From the NCBI GenBank assembly GCA_903896545.1, contig CAITYF010000106.1, positions 1 through 64,000 of the forward strand: DNA of 64,000 nt, read 5' to 3'. Position numbers and translations under genes: made by a program. Source of the stretch: an uncultured Myxococcales bacterium. Lineage in GTDB: Bacteria; Myxococcota_A; UBA9042. Position 1 is the first letter of the stretch. Every line of letters begins with the position of its first letter. Shown piece after piece: positions 45,901-54,128 of this stretch. Below the pieces are notes generated by a model. The model searched no databases. It saw only the letters and a list, made by a program, of their open reading frames with translations, and was not told where the DNA came from.

Positions 45901-47198
45901 CCCTGATCGACCGCGACCGCGCCGTTGTCTGGCATCCCTTTACGCAAGCCGCCACCGCGTTGCCGCCGTTGCCGGTTGTCTCTGCTTCGGGTTCGTGGCT
46001 GCATCTGGCTGACGGAACGCGCGTCTTTGACGCCATCAGTTCCTGGTGGACCTGCCTCATCGGCCACAGTCATCCGCAGCTTGTCGCGGCGATCGCGTCG
46101 CAGGCGGCCCGTCTGGATCACGTCATTTTTGCCGGCTGCACGCATCCGAGCGCGGTGGAACTGGCCGAGCAACTGGTGGCGCGGGCGCCAGCTGGGCTGA
46201 CGCGGGTGTTCTACTCCGATGATGGTTCGACCGCAGTCGAAGTGGCGCTCAAGATGGCTGTCCAGTTCCACGCGCAGAGCGGCCAGCCGCAGCGAACGCG
46301 GTTTCTGGCGCTTGAAGCGGGCTACCACGGCGACACTTTTGGGGCGATGTCCGTCGGCGATCCCGCGGATTTTGCCGGACCGTTCGCGCCGCTTCTGTGG
46401 CCGGTGTCGCGGATTCCAGTGCCTGTGGTCAACGGCGATCCGCTGCGCGCAGACGTGGACATGACCGCCGCGCTGGCCGCGCTCGATCTCCTGCTGGCCA
46501 AGAAAGGCGACTCGATCGCCGCGCTAATCGTCGAGCCGTTGGTCCAAGGTGCTGGCGGCATGCGCATGCACACGCCCGCGTTTCTGCAGGCCGTCAGCGC
46601 GCGCGTGCGTGCCCACGGCGGCTTGGTGATCGCAGACGAAGTGATGACCGGCTTTGGTCGAACCGGCGCGCTCTTCGCGTCCACGCACGGCGGGCTTCAG
46701 CCGGACTTGCTCTGCCTTGCCAAAGGTCTGACCGGCGGAACCTTGCCGCTTTCTGCGACGCTCGCGACTGACGCCATCTTCGCCGCGTTTCTGGGTCCTG
46801 ACGCTCGGCGCGCGCTGTTGCACGGTCACAGCTTCACGGCCAACCCCATCGCGTGTGCCGTCGCCTTAGCGAGTCTGCGCGTGGGCGAGGACGAAAGTCT
46901 GCTGGAACGGGCCGCCGCGCTGCACGCGTTTTACGCCAGTTTTCTGCCGCAACTGCAAGCCCTCGACGGGGTGCGCGCGGTCCGCTGGCTGGGCGGTATC
47001 GGCGTCGTCGAATTGCACGGCGGTGGCTACCACGACGCCCAGAAATCGCAGCAAGTGCGCGACGCATGCCTGCGCGATGGCGTGCTGATTCGGCCACTTG
47101 GCCCGGTGATCTACACAATGCCGCCGTTGGGTTCGCGTCTGGCGGATGTGGAACGCGCGTGGCAGGTCATCGCTACGGCTCTGGAATGCCACACGTGA
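45897..47198 (+). CDS. bioA: Adenosylmethionine-8-amino-7-oxononanoate aminotransferase
   Basis: The 433-residue class III aminotransferase has the PLP Lys at K276 (LCLAKGLTGG). BioA-type substrate motifs are WHPFTQ at the N-terminus, SSWWTCLIGHSHP and YHGDTFGAMSVGD. It makes 7,8-diaminononanoate. It is the last gene of bioBFDA, and its end converges with the ABC transporter gene after 20 bases. Confidence 0.95.
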   Translation: MTLIDRDRAVVWHPFTQAATALPPLPVVSASGSWLHLADGTRVFDAISSWWTCLIGHSHPQLVAAIASQAARLDHVIFAGCTHPSAVELAEQLVARAPAGLTRVFYSDDGSTAVEVALKMAVQFHAQSGQPQRTRFLALEAGYHGDTFGAMSVGDPADFAGPFAPLLWPVSRIPVPVVNGDPLRADVDMTAALAALDLLLAKKGDSIAALIVEPLVQGAGGMRMHTPAFLQAVSARVRAHGGLVIADEVMTGFGRTGALFASTHGGLQPDLLCLAKGLTGGTLPLSATLATDAIFAAFLGPDARRALLHGHSFTANPIACAVALASLRVGEDESLLERAAALHAFYASFLPQLQALDGVRAVRWLGGIGVVELHGGGYHDAQKSQQVRDACLRDGVLIRPLGPVIYTMPPLGSRLADVERAWQVIATALECHT

Positions 47199-47199
47199 A

Positions 47200-47220
47200 A
47201 GGCGGGTACGGCTGACGCCT
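47200..47220. terminator. Short hairpin between convergent bioA and ABC transporter genes
   Basis: AGGCG and CGCCT pair around an 11-base loop and fill the 20-base gap between the two convergent stop codons. The stem is short and has no T tract. Confidence 0.25.
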
Positions 47221-49048
47221 ACGCTGCCGCTTCGTCTGGGTCATCTTCGGCGGACTGTGCTGCCCAAACGCGTGCGTACGTGCCGCCCTGCGCCAGCAAC
47301 TGCGCGTGCGTACCGCGCTCCGCGATCTTGCCAGCTTCCAACACGACAATCTCATCCGCTGCTGCCAGTGCCGACAGGCGGTGGGAAATGAGGATCGCGC
47401 TTGTGCCTTTGGCGGCGATGTCGGCCTGAATCGACGCGAGCAGCTTGGCTTCTGTGTCGTGATCGACCGCTGAGAGCACGTCATCCAGAATCAGCAGGCG
47501 ATACCCGCGGTAAAACGCCCGGGCGAGTTGGACGCGCTGCCGTTGACCGCCTGAAAGTGTCTGGCCGCGTTCCCCGACGATTGTGTTCAGACCATCCGGG
47601 AGGCGCTCGATATCGCTCAGCAGACAGGCTTTCTTCACGGCGTCGGCCACCCGCGCGTCGTCGATCGCCGCGACGCGATCAATGTAACCAATATTTTCTC
47701 GCACCGATCGCGAAAACAAGAACGCGTCCTGCGGCACCACGGCCACCGCGTGACGCAAGTCGTCGCGGGCCACGCGCAGGAGATCGACGTCGTTCAGGGT
47801 CATTGTGCCCGGCGGCGGCAAGTGCAGGCGCGCCAGCAGCGACACCAGCGTCGACTTGCCAGAGCCCACCGCGCCGTAGACGCCCAGCACTTTGCCCGGT
47901 GGCAGATCGAGCGTCAGCCCGTCCAGCACGAACGGTGCGTCGGGCGGCGCGTCGGGATGGCGGTACTGCAGGTTTTCGATACGCAAGTGAATGCCGCGAT
48001 CGCTGGTTGGCAGCGGCAGATCGCCCATCGGCAAGTCGGGTTGCAACTCAATGACCTCCCACACACGGCGCAACGAGACGACGCCGCGCTGGAGGACGCC
48101 GATGACCCAGCCGCCGCTCGCCAGGGCGCCAACGAGGATCGCCACGTAGGAGGCGTACGCCGCGACGTCGCCCAAGGTCATGCGGTTTTCAGCGACGTGG
48201 CGGCCACCAATCAGGAGCAAAAAGAAGATGCAGATGTTGCCGACGACCGCGACGACCGGCATGAGGAACGTGCGAATGGCGATGACGCGGAGGTTCAGTG
48301 CGGTGAACGCGTCGTTGTCGACGTCAAACTTGGCGAGAAACGCGCTTTCCGCCGCCGCACCTTGGACGACGTTGATGCCTTTGTAGGTTTCCAGCACCGT
48401 GTTGCTCAGGCGCCCCAGCGCTTGCTGCGTCTGCGTCATCATCCCAAACGTGCGCGAAACGCCGAGACGGAGCACGACGACCGCCAAGATCAGCGGCACG
48501 ACGCAGTAGAGCGTAAGCCACGCGTCGGTGCGAAACATGCGGATGAGCGCCCACGTGGAGGCAACGAGAATGTTGAGCACCATGATGGCGGCGAAGCCGA
48601 CAAAAGCGCGGACGAAGGTGGCGTCGTCGCCGGCTCGCGCCATGATGTCGCCGATACTCCACGACTTGAAGAACTGCGGCGACATGCCCAAAAGGCGCTC
48701 CAGCATGTCATTGCGTAGGCGGAATTCGATGGCGCGGCCCGGGTTGAAAAAGAGCACGCGCGAGAGCGTTCGGACGAAAATGACCAGGACCGCGGCACCC
48801 GCGATCGCCAGCACCAGCGGTTGAACGGTGTCCAGAGTCACAACTTGCGCCGGCTCCAACGACGGCAGCAGCGCCGCGAACGGCAGCATGTGCCGGACGG
48901 CATCGAGCGCCGTTAGCGCGTCGAACACGTCTTTTTGCAGACTGGGAATCGCGACGGTGAGACCGATCGTCGCGACCAGGAACGCCAAACCAGCGGCGTA
49001 GATCAGCGCGTATCGGCGGGCGTAGCGGTCGAGGAATTGCCGGAGCAT
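47219..49048 (-). CDS. ABC exporter half-transporter, probably the degenerate-site subunit
   Basis: From ATG 49048 the product has 609 residues. A six-helix ABC exporter membrane domain is followed by an ATPase with Walker A GAVGSGKST, signature LSGGQRQRVQLARAF and an H-loop His (ILISHRL). Walker B reads LLILDDVLSAVD, with Asp where the catalytic Glu is expected. This substitution is typical of the degenerate subunit of heterodimeric exporters such as the YheI/YheH or TM287/TM288 type. No partner gene is adjacent. A longer start (49135) exists, but its extra residues are basic and run towards the repeats. The substrate is unknown. Confidence 0.85.
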   Translation of the reverse strand: MLRQFLDRYARRYALIYAAGLAFLVATIGLTVAIPSLQKDVFDALTALDAVRHMLPFAALLPSLEPAQVVTLDTVQPLVLAIAGAAVLVIFVRTLSRVLFFNPGRAIEFRLRNDMLERLLGMSPQFFKSWSIGDIMARAGDDATFVRAFVGFAAIMVLNILVASTWALIRMFRTDAWLTLYCVVPLILAVVVLRLGVSRTFGMMTQTQQALGRLSNTVLETYKGINVVQGAAAESAFLAKFDVDNDAFTALNLRVIAIRTFLMPVVAVVGNICIFFLLLIGGRHVAENRMTLGDVAAYASYVAILVGALASGGWVIGVLQRGVVSLRRVWEVIELQPDLPMGDLPLPTSDRGIHLRIENLQYRHPDAPPDAPFVLDGLTLDLPPGKVLGVYGAVGSGKSTLVSLLARLHLPPPGTMTLNDVDLLRVARDDLRHAVAVVPQDAFLFSRSVRENIGYIDRVAAIDDARVADAVKKACLLSDIERLPDGLNTIVGERGQTLSGGQRQRVQLARAFYRGYRLLILDDVLSAVDHDTEAKLLASIQADIAAKGTSAILISHRLSALAAADEIVVLEAGKIAERGTHAQLLAQGGTYARVWAAQSAEDDPDEAAA

Positions 49049-49131
49049 GGCCTGCGTGCGGCGCAAAAAGGTGTGCGCGTCTGGCGACTGTACCTGCCGA
49101 CGCGAGAATGGCCAAGAAGACGCAGTGAAAC

Positions 49132-49172
49132 CCACGCTGGGAGAAGCGAGAAATCCACGCTGGGAGAAGCGA
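49132..49172. repeat. Two copies of an 18 bp direct repeat
   Basis: CCACGCTGGGAGAAGCGA occurs at 49132-49149 and again at 49155-49172, a 23-base period. It directly abuts the 138 bp tandem repeats. Confidence 0.8.
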
Positions 49173-49174
49173 AG

Positions 49175-49589
49175 TAGTCACGTTGACCGAATTCCAACGT
49201 CCCAGCCGCCGACACCGCGGCGTGCCACCGGAGGTGCACGCTTCGCGGTCCCAGTCCGAGATGCAACAGGTCTCACCCTGTCAGTTTGGTATTCGAAGTG
49301 GGTCAGGACGTGTAGTCACGTTGACCGAATTCCAACGTCCCAGCCGCCGACACCGCGGCGTGCCACCGGAGGTGCACGCTTCGCGGTCCCAGTCCGAAAT
49401 GCAACAGGTCTCACCCTGTCAGTTTGGTATTCGAAGTGGGTCAGGACGTGTAGTCACGTTGACCGAATTCCAACATCCCAGCCGCCGGCACCGCGGCGTG
49501 CCACCGGAGGTGCACGCTTCGCGGTCTCAGTCCGACATGCGACAGGTCTCAACCTGTTCAGTTTGGTATTCGAATAGGGTCAGGACGTG
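49175..49589. repeat. Three tandem 138 bp repeats with conserved hairpins
   Basis: Units lie at 49175-49312, 49313-49450 and 49451-49589 (138, 138 and 139 bases). Units 1 and 2 differ at about one position; unit 3 differs at about nine positions, including a one-base insertion. Each unit contains a strong imperfect hairpin at 49214-49249, 49352-49387 and 49490-49525. Its stem is ACCGCG, GCGTG, CACC paired with GGTG, CACGC, CGCGGT: 15 bp with a bulged C and a TT bulge. A second hairpin, ACAGG/CCTGT, is also present. At each junction ACGTG-TAGT-CACGT forms a third. Changes in unit 3 leave the main hairpin intact and lengthen the ACAGG stem to 6 bp. The array fills the divergent gap between the ABC transporter and the selA operon. 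No coding function is likely. Confidence 0.9.
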
Positions 49590-49607
49590 TAGACACGGCC
49601 CGTCGCG

Positions 49608-50594
49608 ATGGGCCACAGTGAAGCTGTCACGTGGCGAGGCGCTTTGGCCGTTCCTATGCACCAGTATCAGCCAGCTCTCGCGTCGCCTTTGGGCGTGCGC
49701 GCGATCGACGCGTGTGTGTGGGCGCGCGGCTATCGCTGTGTGGCGGTCATTGGGGCGAGTAAAAACGCGGGAAAGACAACGGCTTTGAACGCGCTGAGCG
49801 CGGCGCTGACGGTGCGCAAGGAGCGCGTGGGGCTGTGCTCGGTCGGCGTGGATGGAGAAGCGACTGACGCGTGGTTGGCGACGCCGAAGCCGGCCGTGGA
49901 AGTGCAGCGCGGGATGCTCGTCGTCACGGCGCAGCAGGCGCTGGACGCGTCGCCCGGTCGCTGGAAAGTGCTCAGCACGCTGCCGACCCCGACGAGTCTG
50001 GGGCCGACGGTTCTGGCCGAAGCGCGTGTGGAAGGACCAGTGATGCTGTGCGGTTTGGCGCACCGCGGTCATCTCGCCGACGCGCTCGCGGCGCTTCGTG
50101 CGGCGGGTGCCGACCGCGTGTTGGTGGATGGCGCCTACCACCGCCAAGCGGCGGCAGACGCCGAAGGTGTGGATGCGCTCGTGCTTTCTGTGGGCGCACT
50201 GCTGCCGCTGCACGATGCGCTGCCGACGCTGCGCGCACTCTCGACCCCGCTTGACTCGGATCTACCCCAGACGCTCGATGTCGTGGGCGGCCTGACCGAT
50301 GCGCGCTTGGCGTTGCTGAACCTCACCGGCGTCCGCGTGCTGCGGGTAGCGAGTCAGGGTGCTGTGCTGCTCAGTTCGGCCGGCCATGCGCGTTTGCATC
50401 GAGCGGGTGTTGTCCTGACCGCGCGCCTGACCCGACCACTGGTTTGCTTGACGGTCAACCCGCATCAGCCCGACGGCGACGACGACCCCGCAGCTTTTTT
50501 TGAGCACGTCCAGGTTTGGATCGCACAAAACGGCCTGCGAACGCCTATTCTGGATGTCGTGTCGGGCGCCCACACGCCCGCGGAGCACGCATGA
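49608..50594 (+). CDS. P-loop NTPase of unknown function, coupled to selA
   Basis: The 328-residue protein has an excellent Walker A motif, GASKNAGKTT (49-58), preceded by a beta strand (CVAVI). The rest is Ala/Leu/Val-rich, with no recognised domain. VLVDGAYHRQAAAD near 180 could be a Walker B-like strand. The form xKNAGKTT recalls P-loop proteins found with aminomutase or selenium-linked loci, but I cannot assign a family. ATG 49656 is an alternative start; neither has a clear ribosome binding site. The stop overlaps the selA start (ATGA), so the two are translationally coupled. Confidence 0.75.
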   Translation: MGHSEAVTWRGALAVPMHQYQPALASPLGVRAIDACVWARGYRCVAVIGASKNAGKTTALNALSAALTVRKERVGLCSVGVDGEATDAWLATPKPAVEVQRGMLVVTAQQALDASPGRWKVLSTLPTPTSLGPTVLAEARVEGPVMLCGLAHRGHLADALAALRAAGADRVLVDGAYHRQAAADAEGVDALVLSVGALLPLHDALPTLRALSTPLDSDLPQTLDVVGGLTDARLALLNLTGVRVLRVASQGAVLLSSAGHARLHRAGVVLTARLTRPLVCLTVNPHQPDGDDDPAAFFEHVQVWIAQNGLRTPILDVVSGAHTPAEHA

Positions 50595-52012
50595 ATCACC
50601 CCTTGCGCCACCTACCAGCGGTCGAAACGCTGCGCCGTCAACGCCCGCTCGCCGATTTCCCGGAATCGCTGGCCGTGACGCTGGCGCGCGAAGCGATTGC
50701 CGCTGTGCGCGCGCAGATCGGCCAGGGTGAGTTGTCGCTGGCGCCCGCGATCGCCGCCGCGGTGACCCATGAAGTGGCACGGCGGGCCGCACTTGTGCAA
50801 CAGCCAAGTTTGCGGCGTATTTTGAACGGTTCCGGCGTGTTGTTGCACACAAACGCGGGTCGCGCGCCACTTTCGGCCGGCGCGATCGCCGCCATTGCGG
50901 ACACCGCCCGCGGGTACTGCAATCTTGAATTATCGCTGGACGACGGTCGCCGCGGATCGCGACAGGACCACGTGAAGACACTCCTGTGTTGGCTCACGGG
51001 GGCAGAAGACGCGTTGGTCGTGAACAACGGCGCGGCGGCGGTCCTTCTGGCGCTGCATGCGCTGGCCGCGGGCAAACAAGTCGTCGTGTCGCGCGGTGAA
51101 CTGGTTGAAATTGGTGGAGGTTTTCGGATTCCGGAAGTGATGACTGCCGCCGGTTCTGGGCTCGTAGAGGTCGGAACGACGAACCGCACGCACCTGCGCG
51201 ACTATGAAAAGGCCCTCGCGCGCGACAAACACCAGCAGATCGCCGCACTTCTGCAGGTGCATCGCAGCAATTTTGCACTGGTCGGCTTCACCAAGACGCC
51301 CGATTTGAGCGAGCTCGCCGCGCTGGCGCACACCCACGATCTGCCCGTGATTGTCGACGTCGGTTCGGGCGCGCTCGAGGGGCTGAACAGCGACGTGCGC
51401 GGCGCTTTTGACCGTGAACCGCTGGTCGCGGACGTCCTGCGTCAAGGCGCTGATCTGGCGTTGTTTTCTGGCGACAAGTTGGTGAGCGGCCCACAAGCCG
51501 GCATTTTGGTTGGCAAACGCGCTTTCGTGCAACAGGCCGCGCAGAGCCCGATGGCGCGCGCGCTGCGCGTGGACAATCTGACGCTCGCTGCGCTGGAACA
51601 TGTGCTTCGCGTGCACCTGCTGGGGCGCGCGGCGACTGAGCTGCCGGCGCTCGCGGCGGTGGCACAGTCGGTCGAGGCGATCGCGCAACTGGCAGAAAAA
51701 TTAGCCATTGACCTGCGCACACAGTTGCCGGACGGCTGGCACGTTGTCGTGGAGCCCAGCGAGGCGCAGTTGGGCGGCGGCACGGATCCGCTGGTGCGGC
51801 TACCGTCTTCGTCGATTGTGCTGCATCGCTTGGGCCGCAGCGGCCCACAGTTGCAGGCGGGGCTCTTGGCCGCTGCCGTGCCGGTCATTGGTCGGGTGCG
51901 CGGCGATCACGTGTGGCTCGACGTCCGTACCCTGCAGGCGGGCAGTCACGGCGCCGATCACGCAGCGCTGGGATCTGAATTGTTGGATGGCCTCCGATCA
52001 CTTTCCGCTTGA
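50591..52012 (+). CDS. selA: L-seryl-tRNA(Sec) selenium transferase
   Basis: The 473-residue PLP enzyme converts Ser-tRNA(Sec) to Sec-tRNA(Sec) with selenophosphate. SelA motifs include LPAVETLRR at the N-terminus, RRILNGSGVLLHTNAGRAPL, VVNNGAAAVLLAL and the PLP Lys K296 in SGDKLVSGPQAG. Length is typical. The start at 50591 is chosen by the overlap with the preceding stop; the frame extends upstream to 50516 inside that gene. Its presence predicts selenoproteins and selB, selC and selD elsewhere in the genome. Confidence 0.95.
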   Translation: MNHPLRHLPAVETLRRQRPLADFPESLAVTLAREAIAAVRAQIGQGELSLAPAIAAAVTHEVARRAALVQQPSLRRILNGSGVLLHTNAGRAPLSAGAIAAIADTARGYCNLELSLDDGRRGSRQDHVKTLLCWLTGAEDALVVNNGAAAVLLALHALAAGKQVVVSRGELVEIGGGFRIPEVMTAAGSGLVEVGTTNRTHLRDYEKALARDKHQQIAALLQVHRSNFALVGFTKTPDLSELAALAHTHDLPVIVDVGSGALEGLNSDVRGAFDREPLVADVLRQGADLALFSGDKLVSGPQAGILVGKRAFVQQAAQSPMARALRVDNLTLAALEHVLRVHLLGRAATELPALAAVAQSVEAIAQLAEKLAIDLRTQLPDGWHVVVEPSEAQLGGGTDPLVRLPSSSIVLHRLGRSGPQLQAGLLAAAVPVIGRVRGDHVWLDVRTLQAGSHGADHAALGSELLDGLRSLSA

Positions 52013-52020
52013 AGACAGAT

Positions 52021-52037
52021 CGCGCGCAACTTCTGCG
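52021..52037 (+). terminator. Hairpin after selA
   Basis: CGCGC and GCGCG pair around a 7-base loop, eight bases after the selA stop. There is no T tract, so termination is uncertain. Confidence 0.25.
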
Positions 52038-52064
52038 CGTCAAAGTGAAAGGGAGTGGTTGCGA

Positions 52065-52093
52065 GATTGCGCAGCCCCCTCGGTTGCGCCATA
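52065..52093 (+). promoter_or_regulatory. Promoter for the AgmX-tail envelope operon
   Basis: TTGCGC (52065-52070) and CATACT (52088-52093) are spaced by 17 bases, about 40 bases upstream of the GTG start at 52131. The -10 box matches four of six consensus positions; the -35 box is weaker. Confidence 0.45.
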
Positions 52094-52130
52094 CTGCTGA
52101 CCGGTCTGTCTTGCCCGCGAGGAGGCACCT

Positions 52131-52427
52131 GTGAAAACACCGCATGATCTCAAGAAAGACTTTGCTCGGCCGACGCGCGCGACCTTCCGGTTGCTTGCCG
52201 TCGCCGCCGTGACGGTGGTGGCCCTGGGCGCGCCGACGCTCGCGCAAGCGCAGACCAAAGGCAAGAAAGGCGCCCGCACGGTGTCGTTTGAAGACGACGT
52301 GATTGAGGCTACTTACATCCGCCCAGAAGGCGGCACGATCGACGTGAAGCAAAATCAGCGCCAGAGCCTGATTCGCATTCGCACGAACTTCTTTGCTGAG
52401 CTGTTCCGTTCGGCTGAGGATCTGTAG
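52131..52427 (+). CDS. Small exported protein upstream of AgmX-tail protein
   Basis: The 98-residue protein has a long n-region, a hydrophobic core (FRLLAVAAVTVVALG) and AQAQ cleavage site, predicting export. The mature part is short, charged and conserved-looking (VSFEDDVIEATYIRPEGG, then a C-terminal SLIRIRTNFFAELF). GAGGAGG precedes the GTG start. It lies three bases before the AgmX-tail gene. Similar short proteins seem to accompany gliding-motility-type genes in myxobacteria; I recall this from family patterns and cannot verify it here. Confidence 0.7.
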   Translation: MKTPHDLKKDFARPTRATFRLLAVAAVTVVALGAPTLAQAQTKGKKGARTVSFEDDVIEATYIRPEGGTIDVKQNQRQSLIRIRTNFFAELFRSAEDL

Positions 52428-52430
52428 ACG

Positions 52431-54104
52431 ATGGCCAAGAAGAGCCGGACCGCTGGTACGCCGGCGAATCAATCTGACCTCGCCGCAAGTAACGCTGCGA
52501 CGCGCGCCGATTTGCCCGCCTTGGGCGGCAACGACGACGCGACCGTCGTGCTCGACGCGATTCCGCTCGTGGAAGAAGACGAGGCGGCAACCACGGTTCT
52601 GGACGTCGCCGCTGTAGCTGCCCACGCGGAAGCGACCAAGAAGGCAGCGGCCAGCGCGCCCGCCGCCAAGGTGAGTGCCAAGGCTGCGCCCAGCAAGCAG
52701 GCTGCCGCGGCGGCCTTTGGTTCGAACAACGACGAGCCGACGACGGGGCCGCTTGGTCTCGACGTCCGCATGCTGTGGCGCGGTGACACGCACGCGGCGC
52801 GGTTCTTCCCGCGGCCGGTTCCGGTTACGCTGGGTGAAGACGGAACGTTCGCCCTGCCGCCCGATTCGATGGGCAAGAAAGACGGTGAGCTTACGCTGCT
52901 CGTTGAGCCGCATGCGACCGCCGGTTTTGCGCTGCGCATCGATAATCCCGCGGCGCAGGGTCACCTCCTGATTGACGGCAAAAGCTACGAGCTGGCCGCC
53001 GTTCGCGCGGGCACCGAGAGCGTCAAGGGTCCATCGATCCCGATCACGGCGAAAACGCACGCGTACGTGCAGTTTGACGACTTCACCTTCCTGCTCAGCC
53101 GCACCGCCGTTCCGCCGCCGCCGCCGATCAGCCTGTGGAGCCGCGAGAACACGATCTTCTTGCTGTGCTTGTTGCTGGCGCTGGCGTTCTTGGGCGGTCC
53201 GCTGTTTGCGGGCTTTAACTCGGCGGAATTCCGCAACCGCGCCAAGCTGAGCTACCTGGATCAGGTCGAGCAGGATCTGCGCAAGCCGGAACTGATCGAA
53301 GTCCTGGTGCAGGAAGACAAAGTTCAGGAAGAAAAGAAAGACGACGCCAAGGAAGACGACAAGAAGCCGGACGACTCGATGCCCGTTCAGCCGATCCAGA
53401 AGCCGGAGGACAAGAAAGTTGAAGCGGCCAAGAATGAGCTGGACAAGCTGAACGAAGAGGATCGCAAAGCGAAGGTGACCGACCTCGTCAAGGACGAGAT
53501 CGCCAAAAATACCGCGCAGATCGACGATGCTTTGAAAGATGTTGGCGGGCCGTCGACCAAGCTTTTTGCTGAAGATGATGGTTCGGGCGGCCAGCCGATC
53601 GCGGGCGTAGCGGCGGATTCGAGCAATCGCGCGGCGGATTCGTTGGGCGGCGGTGGACGGCGCGGCGCGGGCGATGGCTCGGAGACGGGGCGGCAAGTGG
53701 CGTCGGGCTTGGGCAAGGACAACAGCTTGAACGGCAAAGACCCGTCGCTGAATGTCAAAGAAAAGCAGCAGAGTCTGGTGCGCGTGGGCGGCAGCGTCGG
53801 CGACGCGACGGGTGAACTGCCCAAGACGGTTATCAAGGCCTACATCGCGACCAAGATGGGCGCCATCAAGGCGTGTTACCAGAAGGGCTTGCAGAGCAAC
53901 CCCGATCTGTCGGGTAAGATCAAGGTCAAGTTCCTGATTCAGCCCAACGGCGCCGTCAACCCGGCCAAGATCGACGAGTCCACCATTGGCAACGACGCGG
54001 TGGAAAACTGCGTGCTGAACAACGTCAAGGCTTGGAAGTTCCCGCAGGCCAAGGGCGGCGGCATCACCAACGTCGTGTACCCGTTCGTGTTTGCATCGCA
54101 TTGA
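52431..54104 (+). CDS. AgmX/PglI C-terminal domain (TonB-like) membrane protein
   Basis: The 557-residue protein has a low-complexity Ala-rich N-terminus and a beta-rich domain at about 100-220. A membrane helix follows near 240-260 (TIFLLCLLLALAFLGGPLFAG), then a Lys/Glu/Asp-rich linker (about 285-350) and a Gly/Ser-rich linker. The C-terminal ~100 residues form the AgmX/PglI-type domain (AYIATKMGAIKACYQKGLQ, GKIKVKFLIQPNGAV, VENCVLNNVKAWKFP), related to TonB-type C-terminal domains. Such proteins span the periplasm and take part in motility or envelope transport. The first of a run of same-strand envelope genes. Confidence 0.85.
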   Translation: MAKKSRTAGTPANQSDLAASNAATRADLPALGGNDDATVVLDAIPLVEEDEAATTVLDVAAVAAHAEATKKAAASAPAAKVSAKAAPSKQAAAAAFGSNNDEPTTGPLGLDVRMLWRGDTHAARFFPRPVPVTLGEDGTFALPPDSMGKKDGELTLLVEPHATAGFALRIDNPAAQGHLLIDGKSYELAAVRAGTESVKGPSIPITAKTHAYVQFDDFTFLLSRTAVPPPPPISLWSRENTIFLLCLLLALAFLGGPLFAGFNSAEFRNRAKLSYLDQVEQDLRKPELIEVLVQEDKVQEEKKDDAKEDDKKPDDSMPVQPIQKPEDKKVEAAKNELDKLNEEDRKAKVTDLVKDEIAKNTAQIDDALKDVGGPSTKLFAEDDGSGGQPIAGVAADSSNRAADSLGGGGRRGAGDGSETGRQVASGLGKDNSLNGKDPSLNVKEKQQSLVRVGGSVGDATGELPKTVIKAYIATKMGAIKACYQKGLQSNPDLSGKIKVKFLIQPNGAVNPAKIDESTIGNDAVENCVLNNVKAWKFPQAKGGGITNVVYPFVFASH

Positions 54105-54128
54105 GGACCTGACGTTTCGGGGGTTTCG

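Noticed and set aside
49047-49577. 176-residue open frame through the 138 bp repeats
   Set aside because: It is open only because 138 is divisible by three; the translated repeat has no domain and unit 3 carries a frame-shifting insertion.
49175-49589. CRISPR array
   Set aside because: There are no short repeats with unique spacers; the whole 138 bp unit is repeated head to tail, and no cas genes are present.
49608-52012. Selenoprotein or tRNA-Sec near selA
   Set aside because: I looked for frames broken by in-frame TGA and for a long-armed tRNA around selA and saw none that I could support by eye.
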